In this document: positions 1 through 6,481 of the stretch, piece after piece | How the letters are laid out: each line of letters opens with the position of its first letter | Position numbering within the stretch: the stretch's first letter is position 1 | Assembly: GCA_963972065.1 (NCBI GenBank) | Contig: CAXAVJ010000092.1 | Span: 1-13,536, forward strand | Length of the DNA: 13,536 nucleotides | Direction of reading: 5' to 3' | Source of the DNA: UBA1479 sp963972065 | GTDB taxonomy: Bacteria; Pseudomonadota; Alphaproteobacteria; Rhodospirillales; Casp-alpha2 | Made by a program: the position numbers and the translations under genes | Notes under the pieces: generated by a model | Told to the model about the DNA's origin: nothing | Database searches by the model: none | What the model saw: only the letters and a program-made list of their open reading frames with translations

Positions 1-87
1 CGTGCGCAGCGGCTTGTCGCCGCCGCCCATGTGCCGCGCCAGGCCGCCGGCCAGCAGCACGCCAACCGTATCGACGGGCGCCGTCAT
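1..87 (-). CDS. mobA: Molybdenum cofactor guanylyltransferase MobA, N-terminal fragment
   Basis: The 29 visible codons read MTAPVDTVGVLLAGG and continue LARHMGGGDKPLRT, then run off the left edge. This is the glycine-rich nucleotide-binding start of MobA (LAGG...R.MGGGDK), which transfers GMP from GTP to molybdopterin in the cytoplasm to make the bis-MGD cofactor of enzymes such as formate dehydrogenase. The start codon ATG (minus strand, 87-85) overlaps the TGA stop of the upstream fdhD gene as ATGA, so translation of the two is probably coupled. The same loop occurs in other nucleotidyltransferases (MocA, GlmU-like), but the MGGGDK form next to fdhD strongly favours MobA. The rest of the protein, including the catalytic region, lies outside the window. 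Confidence 0.87.
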   Translation of the reverse strand, partial: MTAPVDTVGVLLAGGLARHMGGGDKPLRT

Positions 88-1019
88 CGGCTGCCCTTGC
101 GGCGCAGTTCCAGGGGCTCGTCCGCCGCCTCGCCGTGCTCAGCATCGAATTCGATACGGTCCTGGCCGGCCAAGGCAATGAAACGCCGGCCCTTGGCCCG
201 GCCGATCAGGGTCAGGCCAACCTGATTGGCAAGGTCCACGCCCCAGGCCGTAAAGCCCGAGCGGGACACCAGAATGGGAATTTCCATCTGCACCGTCTTG
301 ATGACCATCTCACTGGTCAGCCGCCCGGTGGTGTAGAAAATCTTGTCGCGCCCCGTCCAGCCGTGCAGGAACATGAAGCCGGCGATCTTGTCGACGGCGT
401 TGTGGCGGCCGACGTCCTCCATGTACAGCAGCGGGCGGTCGTCCTTGCACAGCACGCAACCGTGGATGGCGCCCGCTTCCAGATAGAGGCTCGGCGCCGT
501 GTTGATCTTCTTCATCAGGGCGAACAGCCAGGACGTCTTGATAATCGCGCTCTCGGCCAGCTTCACGCTTTCGAACTTCTCCATGACGTCGCCGAACACC
601 GTGCCCTGGGCACAGCCGGAGGTCAGGGTCTTCTTCTTCAGCTTTTCCTCGAAATCCGTTTCGCGCTCCGTGCGCACGACGACGACTTCCAGGTCGTCGT
701 CGAATTCCACCGCCGTGACCACATCGTCGGGGCGCAGCATGTTCTGGTTCACCAGATAGCCGACGGCGAGATACTCCGGATAATCGCAGATCGTCATCAT
801 GGTAACGATCTCGCGGCCGTTGAGGAACAGGGTCAGGGGGCGTTCCACGGTGACCGAGGCGATCACGGCTGAGCCGTCCTGATCGATGCCGGGCACCTTT
901 TCGGTCAGGCGCGGATCGTCCGGGTTCGGCTTGACGACAAGCTCGCCCACGCCATCCGCATAGACGGCCGTCAATGGGCTGCCGCCCGACGCACCGGAAT
1001 CGTTGTCGCTTTGGCTCAC
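84..1019 (-). CDS. fdhD: Formate dehydrogenase accessory sulfurtransferase FdhD
   Basis: FdhD carries sulfur from a cysteine desulfurase to the molybdenum cofactor, a step needed for formate dehydrogenase activity. The 311-residue protein shows the family signatures: SGCAQG with the sulfur-carrying Cys136, EDVGRHNAVDK at about 201-211, and TTGRLTSEM at about 230-238. In E. coli FdhD the loop is a CxxC; here the second position is Gly139, so only one of the two loop cysteines remains. I chose the GTG at 1019 because GGGAG lies just upstream at a good distance and the family is usually about 260-310 residues. An in-frame ATG at 1154 would add 45 poorly conserved-looking residues. The stop overlaps the mobA start, forming an fdhD-mobA operon read leftward. 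A molybdoenzyme structural gene may lie further left, which is inference. Confidence 0.95.
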   Translation of the reverse strand: MSQSDNDSGASGGSPLTAVYADGVGELVVKPNPDDPRLTEKVPGIDQDGSAVIASVTVERPLTLFLNGREIVTMMTICDYPEYLAVGYLVNQNMLRPDDVVTAVEFDDDLEVVVVRTERETDFEEKLKKKTLTSGCAQGTVFGDVMEKFESVKLAESAIIKTSWLFALMKKINTAPSLYLEAGAIHGCVLCKDDRPLLYMEDVGRHNAVDKIAGFMFLHGWTGRDKIFYTTGRLTSEMVIKTVQMEIPILVSRSGFTAWGVDLANQVGLTLIGRAKGRRFIALAGQDRIEFDAEHGEAADEPLELRRKGSR

Positions 1020-1251
1020 GCCTTGTTCTCCCAAAACCGGTCCCTGCCGGAAGCAACCGGACAGCCCATAACCGCAGGCCCGCCCGCGCCGCCGGTCTTG
1101 ATCGCCGGGGTCACGAATGCCCCAAAACATGGGGATCGCGAGTGTCGGCGGCAAGGGTCAAGAAATCAAGGGGCCGGACGTCTCGGCAATCTCGACGTTT
1201 CCTGCTATGAGAAATTCCATCGCGATCCCAGCCCCGCTCCAGAGCCCGCCC

Positions 1252-1884
1252 ATGCCTTTCCCCGACATCATCCTGATTCGCCACGGCCAGACCGAATTCA
1301 ACCGCGAGGGCCGCATCCAGGGTCACGGCAATTCGGTCCTCACCGAATTGGGGCAGGCCCAGGCAGCGGCCTACGGCCGGCTGCTCGCCGAGCGGTTTGC
1401 CCCGCTTACCCCCTTCGCCCTGTACCGTAGCCCCGCCGGGCGCTGCGAACAAACAACGGCCCTGGCCTGCGCCGCCGCAGGGCTTGATCCGCGCGCCTTC
1501 ACCATCGACGAGCGGCTGAAGGAAAAGGGCTATGGCCGCTGGGAGGGCATGACGCGCCCGGAAATTGCGACGGCCGGCGACGAGGCAGATCTGGGCGCCA
1601 TGGACGCCGATCCCTGGGGCCACCGCCCGCCCGGCGGCGGCGAGACCCTGACGGAGGTCATGGAACGGGCCCACGGCTGGCTCCTGAGCCTTGCCCCCAC
1701 GCAGCCGGTCATCGTGGTCTGTCACGGCGGCACGGGGCGTACTTTAATCCGCCGCTACCTGGGCCTGGACGCACAGGAAACCATGGACATTTCCATGCGC
1801 CAGGACGTGGTGTTTCACCTCTCGGCCCGGGGTCTCGACGTGATTGAGACCGGCGCGGATATGAGTCAACTGAATTTTGGTTAA
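1252..1884 (+). CDS. Histidine phosphatase family protein (phosphoglycerate mutase-like)
   Basis: A 210-residue member of the branch-1 histidine phosphatases. The phospho-accepting histidine lies in LIRHGQTEFN (Arg10, His11, Gly12), the acid/base region in KGYGRWEG (about 93-99), and the second catalytic histidine in VVCHGG (His158). The protein is cytoplasmic, with no signal peptide. Members hydrolyse phosphate esters of small molecules; relatives include cobalamin-pathway CobC, GpmB and broad-specificity phosphatases, and the sequence alone does not settle the substrate. I prefer the ATG at 1252, which puts the RHG motif at residue 10 as usual. In-frame ATGs at 1207 and 1117 would add 15 or 45 residues, and none has a clear Shine-Dalgarno sequence. 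It is divergent from fdhD and convergent with the DUF1330 gene, only 10 bases away, so it is probably transcribed alone. Confidence 0.88.
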   Translation: MPFPDIILIRHGQTEFNREGRIQGHGNSVLTELGQAQAAAYGRLLAERFAPLTPFALYRSPAGRCEQTTALACAAAGLDPRAFTIDERLKEKGYGRWEGMTRPEIATAGDEADLGAMDADPWGHRPPGGGETLTEVMERAHGWLLSLAPTQPVIVVCHGGTGRTLIRRYLGLDAQETMDISMRQDVVFHLSARGLDVIETGADMSQLNFG

Positions 1885-1894
1885 TTTTTAAAAA

Positions 1895-2185
1895 TCAGTC
1901 GACGCCATCGACCACAAACAGCGTGCCTTTGGCCGAAGCCATGCGGATGGCGAGCGGCTTTTCGTATTCCGGCGAGGCGTGCCAGGCCTTGGCCGCCGCC
2001 ATGTCGGGAAAGCGCAGGACGACGGTGCGCGATGATGGGGCCACGCCCTCAAGCGCAACCTGTTCGCCGCCGCGCACGATGTATTCACCGCCGTAAGCAG
2101 CGATCGTCGCGGGCACCAGGGCCTGATATTCCTTGAAGGTTTCCGGATCGGTGATGTCGATCTGGGCAATCACGTAGGCGGCCAT
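1895..2185 (-). CDS. DUF1330 family protein
   Basis: A 96-residue protein matching the DUF1330 pattern of the dimeric alpha/beta barrel fold: AYVIAQIDITDPETFKEY at the start, a mid-region YGGEYIVRGG, then a VVLRFPDMAAAKAWHASPEY segment. The family is cytoplasmic and its biochemical role is not established. The ATG at 2185 is preceded by AAGGAG about ten bases upstream. It lies 46 bases downstream of the cupin gene on the same strand, so the two are probably cotranscribed. The reading frame ends ten bases from the convergent phosphatase stop. Family assignment is by recognition of the sequence pattern; I infer no specific reaction. Confidence 0.85.
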   Translation of the reverse strand: MAAYVIAQIDITDPETFKEYQALVPATIAAYGGEYIVRGGEQVALEGVAPSSRTVVLRFPDMAAAKAWHASPEYEKPLAIRMASAKGTLFVVDGVD

Positions 2186-2231
2186 CGGCGGCGCACTCCT
2201 TCTCCGTCGTCAATCGGTATGAACGGGAAGG

Positions 2232-2885
2232 CTACCCCAGATGGCCCTGCTTGACCCAGAGCAAACAGCCGTCACCCGTGCGCGGCGAATGGAAACTGCC
2301 GGGCGGCAGTCGGAACCAGGTGCCCTTGCCGTGAATGCCGTTCTCGTCCTCGACACTGCCCTCGAGAACCAGGACCTCCTCGCCGCCGGAATGGCTGTGG
2401 GGCGCGGCGGCGCAGCCCGCTCCCATCTTGGTCAGCCACACGCGCTCCGCCCCGAATTCATAGAGCGGCATGCGAAACAGACCCGGCATGTCACCGGCCA
2501 CCCAATCGCCCGCCTTGGTGTCGATGGCCACCTGGGTCTGGTCGTCCGGGTCCATCTGGCGCAGTTTGACGAAGATGGTGCAACCGGGCGCGGTCCGGGG
2601 CGCGTGGCTTGAGCCGACGGGATTGCGCACATAGGTGCCGGCGGGAAAGTCGCCGTGCTCGTCGGAAAACACGCCGTCCAGCACCATGAACTCCTCACCG
2701 CCGCCGTGGCGGTGGGTGGGAAATTCGGACTCGGGGGCATAGCGGACGATGCTGGTCGCCCGGGCGACTTCGTCGCCGTCGCGCTCCAGCATGCGGCGCT
2801 CGACGCCGGGCGATGGCGACGGGACCCATTCAAGAGATGTGGAATCGACGATGGCCGGTCGGGAAAGATCGGCGTGAAGCTTCAT
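2232..2885 (-). CDS. Two-domain cupin protein (ChrR-like cupin)
   Basis: A 217-residue protein made of two similar cupin domains. The first has THRHGGGEE with His58, His60 and Glu64/65 and a later GSSH with His94. The second has PHSHSGGEE with His163, His165 and Glu169/170 and a later GSFH with His199. Both keep the full His-His-Glu-His metal-binding set. This arrangement resembles the C-terminal cupin of ChrR-type anti-sigma factors, but the N-terminal zinc-binding anti-sigma domain is absent and there is no adjacent sigma factor gene, so an anti-sigma role is unlikely. A metal-dependent enzyme, for example an acetylacetone-cleaving-type dioxygenase, or a sensor is possible. The ATG at 2885 has GGAG nine bases upstream; a longer frame to 2978 lacks family-like sequence. 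Probably first gene of an operon with the DUF1330 gene. Confidence 0.82.
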   Translation of the reverse strand: MKLHADLSRPAIVDSTSLEWVPSPSPGVERRMLERDGDEVARATSIVRYAPESEFPTHRHGGGEEFMVLDGVFSDEHGDFPAGTYVRNPVGSSHAPRTAPGCTIFVKLRQMDPDDQTQVAIDTKAGDWVAGDMPGLFRMPLYEFGAERVWLTKMGAGCAAAPHSHSGGEEVLVLEGSVEDENGIHGKGTWFRLPPGSFHSPRTGDGCLLWVKQGHLG

Positions 2886-3016
2886 GGATCGGGTCTCCGT
2901 CACATGCGCTGTTGAGGATGTTCCGACGATCCTGGCCGCCCCGCCAAGGCCGTGCAAGCCTCCCCATGGGACAAGCACCTTTTCCCCGCCGGCACTTGTT
3001 TACAGAGCATCGTGAC

Positions 3017-3634
3017 CTAGCCTCGGAACCACCGCGCCGCCAAGACGTCGGCGCGGGCCAAGCGGGCCGCCAGATACGCCTTGGTCTCCGCCTGCCCCCG
3101 GCTTTCGTCGCGGCACCAGCGGCGCAAAACGGCAAGAAACAGCAGGGTCAGGCCGATTTCCTCGATCTGCCGCCGTCGTCCCATTGCCCCCATGCCCGCC
3201 GCGTCGCGCAGCCATTGGATCAGCCGCGACAGGTCGAACACCATCGGCACGTAATGGTGCGGATGGAACGGCCACAGCTTGCCCCTCAGCATCTGCGCCG
3301 TCACCGCGTGGTGGGGGCTCAGCGCGTCGAACCAGCGCAGCAACAGGATGTTCAGCCGGTCCCTGACCGGTTGCCGCGCGAACCCCCGGGGCGGGGCCGC
3401 CAGCATGGCGTCCCGCGCCCGGGCGAACCAGGCATTGGCCAGGGAGTCCTTGTCGCGGAAATGGCGGGCCAGGTCCGCCGGGGGCAGGCCCAGATCGGCC
3501 GCCAGGGCGCTCAGGCTGAGCGCGTCCCACCCTGCTCCATCGGCCAGGGTCAGCGCGCGGTCAAGGATCGCATCCGCCGATGGCGAGGCCGTGGCGGTCT
3601 TCGGTGTGGCGGGTTTCCGTCGGGGTGCCGCCAT
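3017..3634 (-). CDS. TetR family transcriptional regulator, divergent
   Basis: A 205-residue protein with a basic, Ala/Pro/Thr-rich start (residues 1-20) and a TetR-type N-terminal helix-turn-helix at about 21-68: ILDRALTLADGAGWDALSLS, then ALAADLGLPPADLARHFRDKDSL. The usual YxxFxxK/REEL end of the motif is modified to LARHFRDKDSL, so the family call is firm but the protein is a divergent member. The remainder is helical and rich in Arg, Leu and Trp, with no recognisable ligand signature; the region around HHAVTAQMLRGKLWPFHPHH recalls COQ9-like TetR relatives. GGGAGG precedes the ATG at 3634 by about five bases. It follows the ankyrin gene after only 23 bases, so the two are probably cotranscribed. 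Targets are not predictable from the sequence. Confidence 0.78.
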   Translation of the reverse strand: MAAPRRKPATPKTATASPSADAILDRALTLADGAGWDALSLSALAADLGLPPADLARHFRDKDSLANAWFARARDAMLAAPPRGFARQPVRDRLNILLLRWFDALSPHHAVTAQMLRGKLWPFHPHHYVPMVFDLSRLIQWLRDAAGMGAMGRRRQIEEIGLTLLFLAVLRRWCRDESRGQAETKAYLAARLARADVLAARWFRG

Positions 3635-3657
3635 GGGCGCCTCCCGTCGAAGTTGGG

Positions 3658-3960
3658 TCAGTAGACGAGCTTGCGGATATCGTCGGCATTGGACGACCAT
3701 TTCGACCAGTCGCGCACGCCCAGGCCCCAGTTGTTGACGGTCGCCTTGTCGATGCCCTGGTCGATCAGCCATTGGCAGGTCTTGGTCTGCCCCGCCGCCG
3801 CCGCGTACATCAGCGCCGAATTGCCGTGCGCGTCGATGGTATCGACCTTCATACCCGCGTCCAACGCCTGTTGCAGGGTGTCGCGGTCGCCGCGCTGGGC
3901 GGCCAGCATGAAGTCGTCGACGGAAAGTCCGTTCTTGCCGGATGGGGTACTGTTTGCCAT
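3658..3960 (-). CDS. Small ankyrin-repeat protein
   Basis: A 100-residue cytoplasmic protein. After an 11-residue leader it has one partial and one clear ankyrin repeat: DDFMLAAQRGDRDTLQQALD, then AGMKVDTIDAHGNSALMYAA followed by AAGQTKTCQWLIDQG, ending with a third, degenerate unit (NWGLGVRDWSKWSSNADDIR). Ankyrin repeats bind proteins, so a partner-binding or inhibitory role is likely, but no partner is evident. The ATG at 3960 is chosen because repeat homology starts soon after it and purine-rich sequence (GGGAGGAAAAGGCAGG) lies upstream. An in-frame start near 4080 would add 40 residues unlike the family. It is divergent from the Fe-S protein gene across 215 bases and runs into the TetR gene 23 bases later. 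Confidence 0.8.
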   Translation of the reverse strand: MANSTPSGKNGLSVDDFMLAAQRGDRDTLQQALDAGMKVDTIDAHGNSALMYAAAAGQTKTCQWLIDQGIDKATVNNWGLGVRDWSKWSSNADDIRKLVY

Positions 3961-4175
3961 TGCCTGCCTTTTCCTCCCTTTCCGGGGCTTTTTATTGCGC
4001 CCGGCGGTCCCCACATAGTTAGGGTCTGGGATTTGGAATGTAAACGGCCAAACAGAAGGGGCGAATACCCCTACTCGCACACCGTTTTTATTCTCTGTAA
4101 AATAGCCTAAACAAAATACATGTTCGAACGCACGAGCGTCACCAGAAGGGCGCCGGATAGGGAAGCATCGGTCTT
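3961..4175. promoter_or_regulatory. Divergent intergenic region between ankyrin and Fe-S protein genes
   Basis: This 215-base gap must hold the promoters for both divergent transcripts and is clearly more AT-rich than its surroundings, especially 4080-4125. On the plus strand TGTAAAAT (4096-4103) resembles an extended -10 element about 70 bases before the Fe-S protein start. On the minus strand TTTACA (reverse complement of bases near 4040) could be a -35 element. Neither has a convincing partner hexamer. I see no complete FNR (TTGAT-N4-ATCAA) or ModE palindrome, which might have been expected for a formate/molybdenum gene. Confidence 0.35.
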
Positions 4176-6287
4176 ATGAAGCTCAATGAGAAGCACGTCC
4201 TCGTCTGCGACTGTGAAGGCACCATGTCGATCGACGGCAAGGCGCTGGCAAAGGCCTGCGGCAAGGGAACCGGCGACGACGGGGACCTGAAGGTCGCGAC
4301 CCATCTGTGCCGCCGCCAAGTCGAGGAATTCCAGCGCGTCGCCGGCATTGCCGGCCAGGCGGGGGAAACCCTGCTGGTCGCCTGCACCCAGGAAGCGCCG
4401 CTGTTCCTGGAAACCCTCGACGAAATGGACACGCCCCCCGCCATTGCCTTCACCAACATCCGCGAAAAGGCGGGCTGGTCCGATGCGGCCCAGGACAAGA
4501 AGGCCTCCACCAACCTGACGGCCAAGATGGCCGCCCTGCTGAACGAAGCCGCCATGGATCTGGCCGGTGCGCGCTCCGTCTCCATGAAATCCGACGGCGT
4601 GACGTTGGTTTTGGGGAAGGGCGAGGACGCGGTCGCGGCAGCGCGCAAGCTCGCCGGGCGATTGAACGTCACCCTGGTCCTGGAAGGGGCCAAGGACGTG
4701 CCGCCGCCGGCGGTCATGGAATTCCCTGTGTTCGCCGGGAAAGTCACCGGCGCCGGCGGGCACCTGGGCGCGTTCCAGGTCGCCATCGCGGGCTTCATCC
4801 CGGCCAAGGCGTCAAGCCGCGGCGCCCTGGAATGGGAAGGCGAGCCGCAGTCCGGAACATCCGAATGCGATTTGATTTTAGACCTGCGCGGCGGGCCCGC
4901 CCTGTTCCCCCATGCGGACAAGCGCGACGGCTATTACAACCCGGACCGCGGCAACCCCGCCCTGGTCGCCGAAGCCATCTTCGAGATGGCGGACATGGTC
5001 GGCGAATTCGAAAAACCCCGCTATGTCGATTACGACGCCAAGATCTGCGCCCATTCCCGAAGCCGCATCACCGGCTGTTCGCGCTGCATCGACAACTGCC
5101 CGGCCGGCGCCATCACCCCCGATAACGAGCGGGTCAAGATCGACCCCTACCTGTGCGGCGGCTGCGGCGTCTGCGCCTCGGTCTGCCCGACCGGCGCGGC
5201 GACCTATGCCCTGCCGCTCGGCGACGAATTGTTCAAGCGCGCGCGCACGGTGCTGCGCACCTATGCCAAGGCCGGCGGCACGGACCCGGTGCTGCTGATC
5301 CACGACGCGGACCAGGGCGAGGAAGCCATCGGCCTGATTTCACGCATGGGCCGCGGCCTGCCTGCGAACTGTATTCCCTTCGCCGTCAACGAGGTGACGC
5401 AGATCGGCCTCGACCTTATCCTGTCCGCCGCCGCCTACGGCGCCGCGCACTGTCTGATCCTGCTGCCGCCCAAACGGCGCGAGGAAGCCCAGGCCCAGGA
5501 AGGTGAGATCGCCATCGCCGAAACGGTGCTGGACGGGCTCGGCTACGGCACGGGCCGCGTCCGCCATCTGCATCTGGACGATCCTTCCGCGGTCGAAGAG
5601 GCACTCTGGTCTCTGGAAAAGCTGCCCGCCATGCCGCAGGGCGATTTCCTGCCGCTGGGCCGCAAGCGGACGATCATGCGCCTGGCCCTCGACACCCTGC
5701 ATGCCGGCGCCCCCAACAAGGTCGACGAGATCGCCATGCCTGTGGGCGCCCCCTTCGGCACGGTGACCGTGGACGTGGCCGGCTGTACGCTCTGCCTCAG
5801 CTGTGTCGGCGCCTGCCCGGCCCGGGCGCTCCGCGACAATCCGGACAAGCCGCAATTGTCGTTCGTCGAGGATGCCTGCGTTCAATGCGGGCTCTGCGTC
5901 AAGACCTGCCCGGAAAAGGTCATCACCCTGACGCCCCGCCTGTCGTTCAAGGACGACGCCAAGAGCCCCCGCGTGCAGAAGGAGGAAGACCCCTTCCACT
6001 GCATTCGCTGCGGCAAGCCCTATGGCACCCGCGCCACCATCGACCAGCTGACCAACAAGCTGAAAGGCCATTCCATGTTCCCGGGTGCCGCGCTGGACCG
6101 CATCAAGATGTGCGACGACTGTCGCGTGCTGGTGCAGTTCGAGGTCGCCAACCCGCTGGCCGGCGCGCCCAAGCCCATGACCCGCACAACCCAGGACTAC
6201 CTGCGCGAACGCGATGAAATGCGGACGGCGGCGGAAGCCGACATGCGGGCAAAAGGGCTGACACCAGAGACGGACAAAGAGGGCTGA
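4176..6287 (+). CDS. Multi-cluster 4Fe-4S ferredoxin protein with HdrA-like N terminus
   Basis: A 703-residue soluble electron-transfer protein. Residues 1-85 resemble the N-terminal domain of heterodisulfide reductase HdrA: VLVCDCEGTM (Cys11, Cys13), HLCRRQVEEF (Cys45) and LLVACTQEAPLF (Cys70). Two ferredoxin-type groups follow at 301-308 (CSRCIDNCP, lacking one canonical Cys; Cys291 could serve) and 327-337 (CGGCGVCASVCP). Residues about 370-430 look like a divergent MvhD-like segment without its cysteines. A second ferredoxin pair has full CxxCxxCxxxCP motifs at 537-547 and 568-578. The C terminus carries CxxC at 609-612 and 646-649, possibly another metal site. Proteins of this style are found near formate dehydrogenase genes in alphaproteobacteria, and fdhD, mobA and moaA nearby agree with that. 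A role passing electrons between a formate dehydrogenase and an acceptor is inference. No signal peptide or membrane segment is visible. The start has only a weak purine tract. Confidence 0.85.
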   Translation: MKLNEKHVLVCDCEGTMSIDGKALAKACGKGTGDDGDLKVATHLCRRQVEEFQRVAGIAGQAGETLLVACTQEAPLFLETLDEMDTPPAIAFTNIREKAGWSDAAQDKKASTNLTAKMAALLNEAAMDLAGARSVSMKSDGVTLVLGKGEDAVAAARKLAGRLNVTLVLEGAKDVPPPAVMEFPVFAGKVTGAGGHLGAFQVAIAGFIPAKASSRGALEWEGEPQSGTSECDLILDLRGGPALFPHADKRDGYYNPDRGNPALVAEAIFEMADMVGEFEKPRYVDYDAKICAHSRSRITGCSRCIDNCPAGAITPDNERVKIDPYLCGGCGVCASVCPTGAATYALPLGDELFKRARTVLRTYAKAGGTDPVLLIHDADQGEEAIGLISRMGRGLPANCIPFAVNEVTQIGLDLILSAAAYGAAHCLILLPPKRREEAQAQEGEIAIAETVLDGLGYGTGRVRHLHLDDPSAVEEALWSLEKLPAMPQGDFLPLGRKRTIMRLALDTLHAGAPNKVDEIAMPVGAPFGTVTVDVAGCTLCLSCVGACPARALRDNPDKPQLSFVEDACVQCGLCVKTCPEKVITLTPRLSFKDDAKSPRVQKEEDPFHCIRCGKPYGTRATIDQLTNKLKGHSMFPGAALDRIKMCDDCRVLVQFEVANPLAGAPKPMTRTTQDYLRERDEMRTAAEADMRAKGLTPETDKEG

Positions 6288-6481
6288 ATGGGATTTCGCA
6301 CCGCCGGCATCTTTCCATTCTGCGGAATTCCTCATGAAAATTTGAGGCGACAAGGGTGCCAGGCCTTACTATCTTTATAGCGATATGACTAAACGGAATA
6401 ACGGCGGCCGGGATACGAACCACCGGCGGCGGCCCGAAACCGGGCCATCACACAATCTTGAGGATGCAACTGGGCTGACCC
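6288..6481 (+). promoter_or_regulatory. Leader region of moaA with a GC-rich stem-loop
   Basis: A 194-base gap separates the Fe-S gene from moaA, long compared with other gaps here. It includes an AT-rich tract (6366-6400) that could hold a promoter and a perfect six-base stem, GGCCCG-AAAC-CGGGCC at 6431-6446, ending 35 bases before the moaA start. On the minus strand TCGCTATAAA (6375-6384 region) matches nine of ten bases of an E. coli ModE half-site, but no second half-site is present. moaA leaders in some proteobacteria carry a molybdenum-cofactor riboswitch; I cannot confirm its conserved core here, so that remains an open possibility. Confidence 0.3.

Noticed and set aside
135..872. Long open frame of 245 codons on the plus strand opposite fdhD
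   Set aside because: It lies antisense to a clear fdhD, and its His/Gln/Ala-rich translation is typical of a GC-rich shadow frame.
1884..1895. Perfect AT palindrome ATTTTTAAAAAT between convergent genes
   Set aside because: It has no GC stem, so it is not a good terminator; with only ten intergenic bases I treat it as composition.
2900..2960. GGAAC on the minus strand upstream of the cupin gene, possible ECF sigma -35
   Set aside because: No matching -10 (CGTT or CGTC) at 16-17 bases; the match is too short.
6330..6347. CCTCA...TGAGG five-base inverted repeat after the Fe-S gene
   Set aside because: Stem short with an eight-base loop and no U-tract; could be chance.
5340..6353. Open frame of 337 codons on the minus strand opposite the Fe-S protein
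   Set aside because: Compositional shadow of the well-supported ferredoxin gene; no recognisable motif.
6375..6384. ModE-like half-site before moaA
   Set aside because: Only one half-site; the second half is missing at the normal distance, so not listed as a ModE operator.
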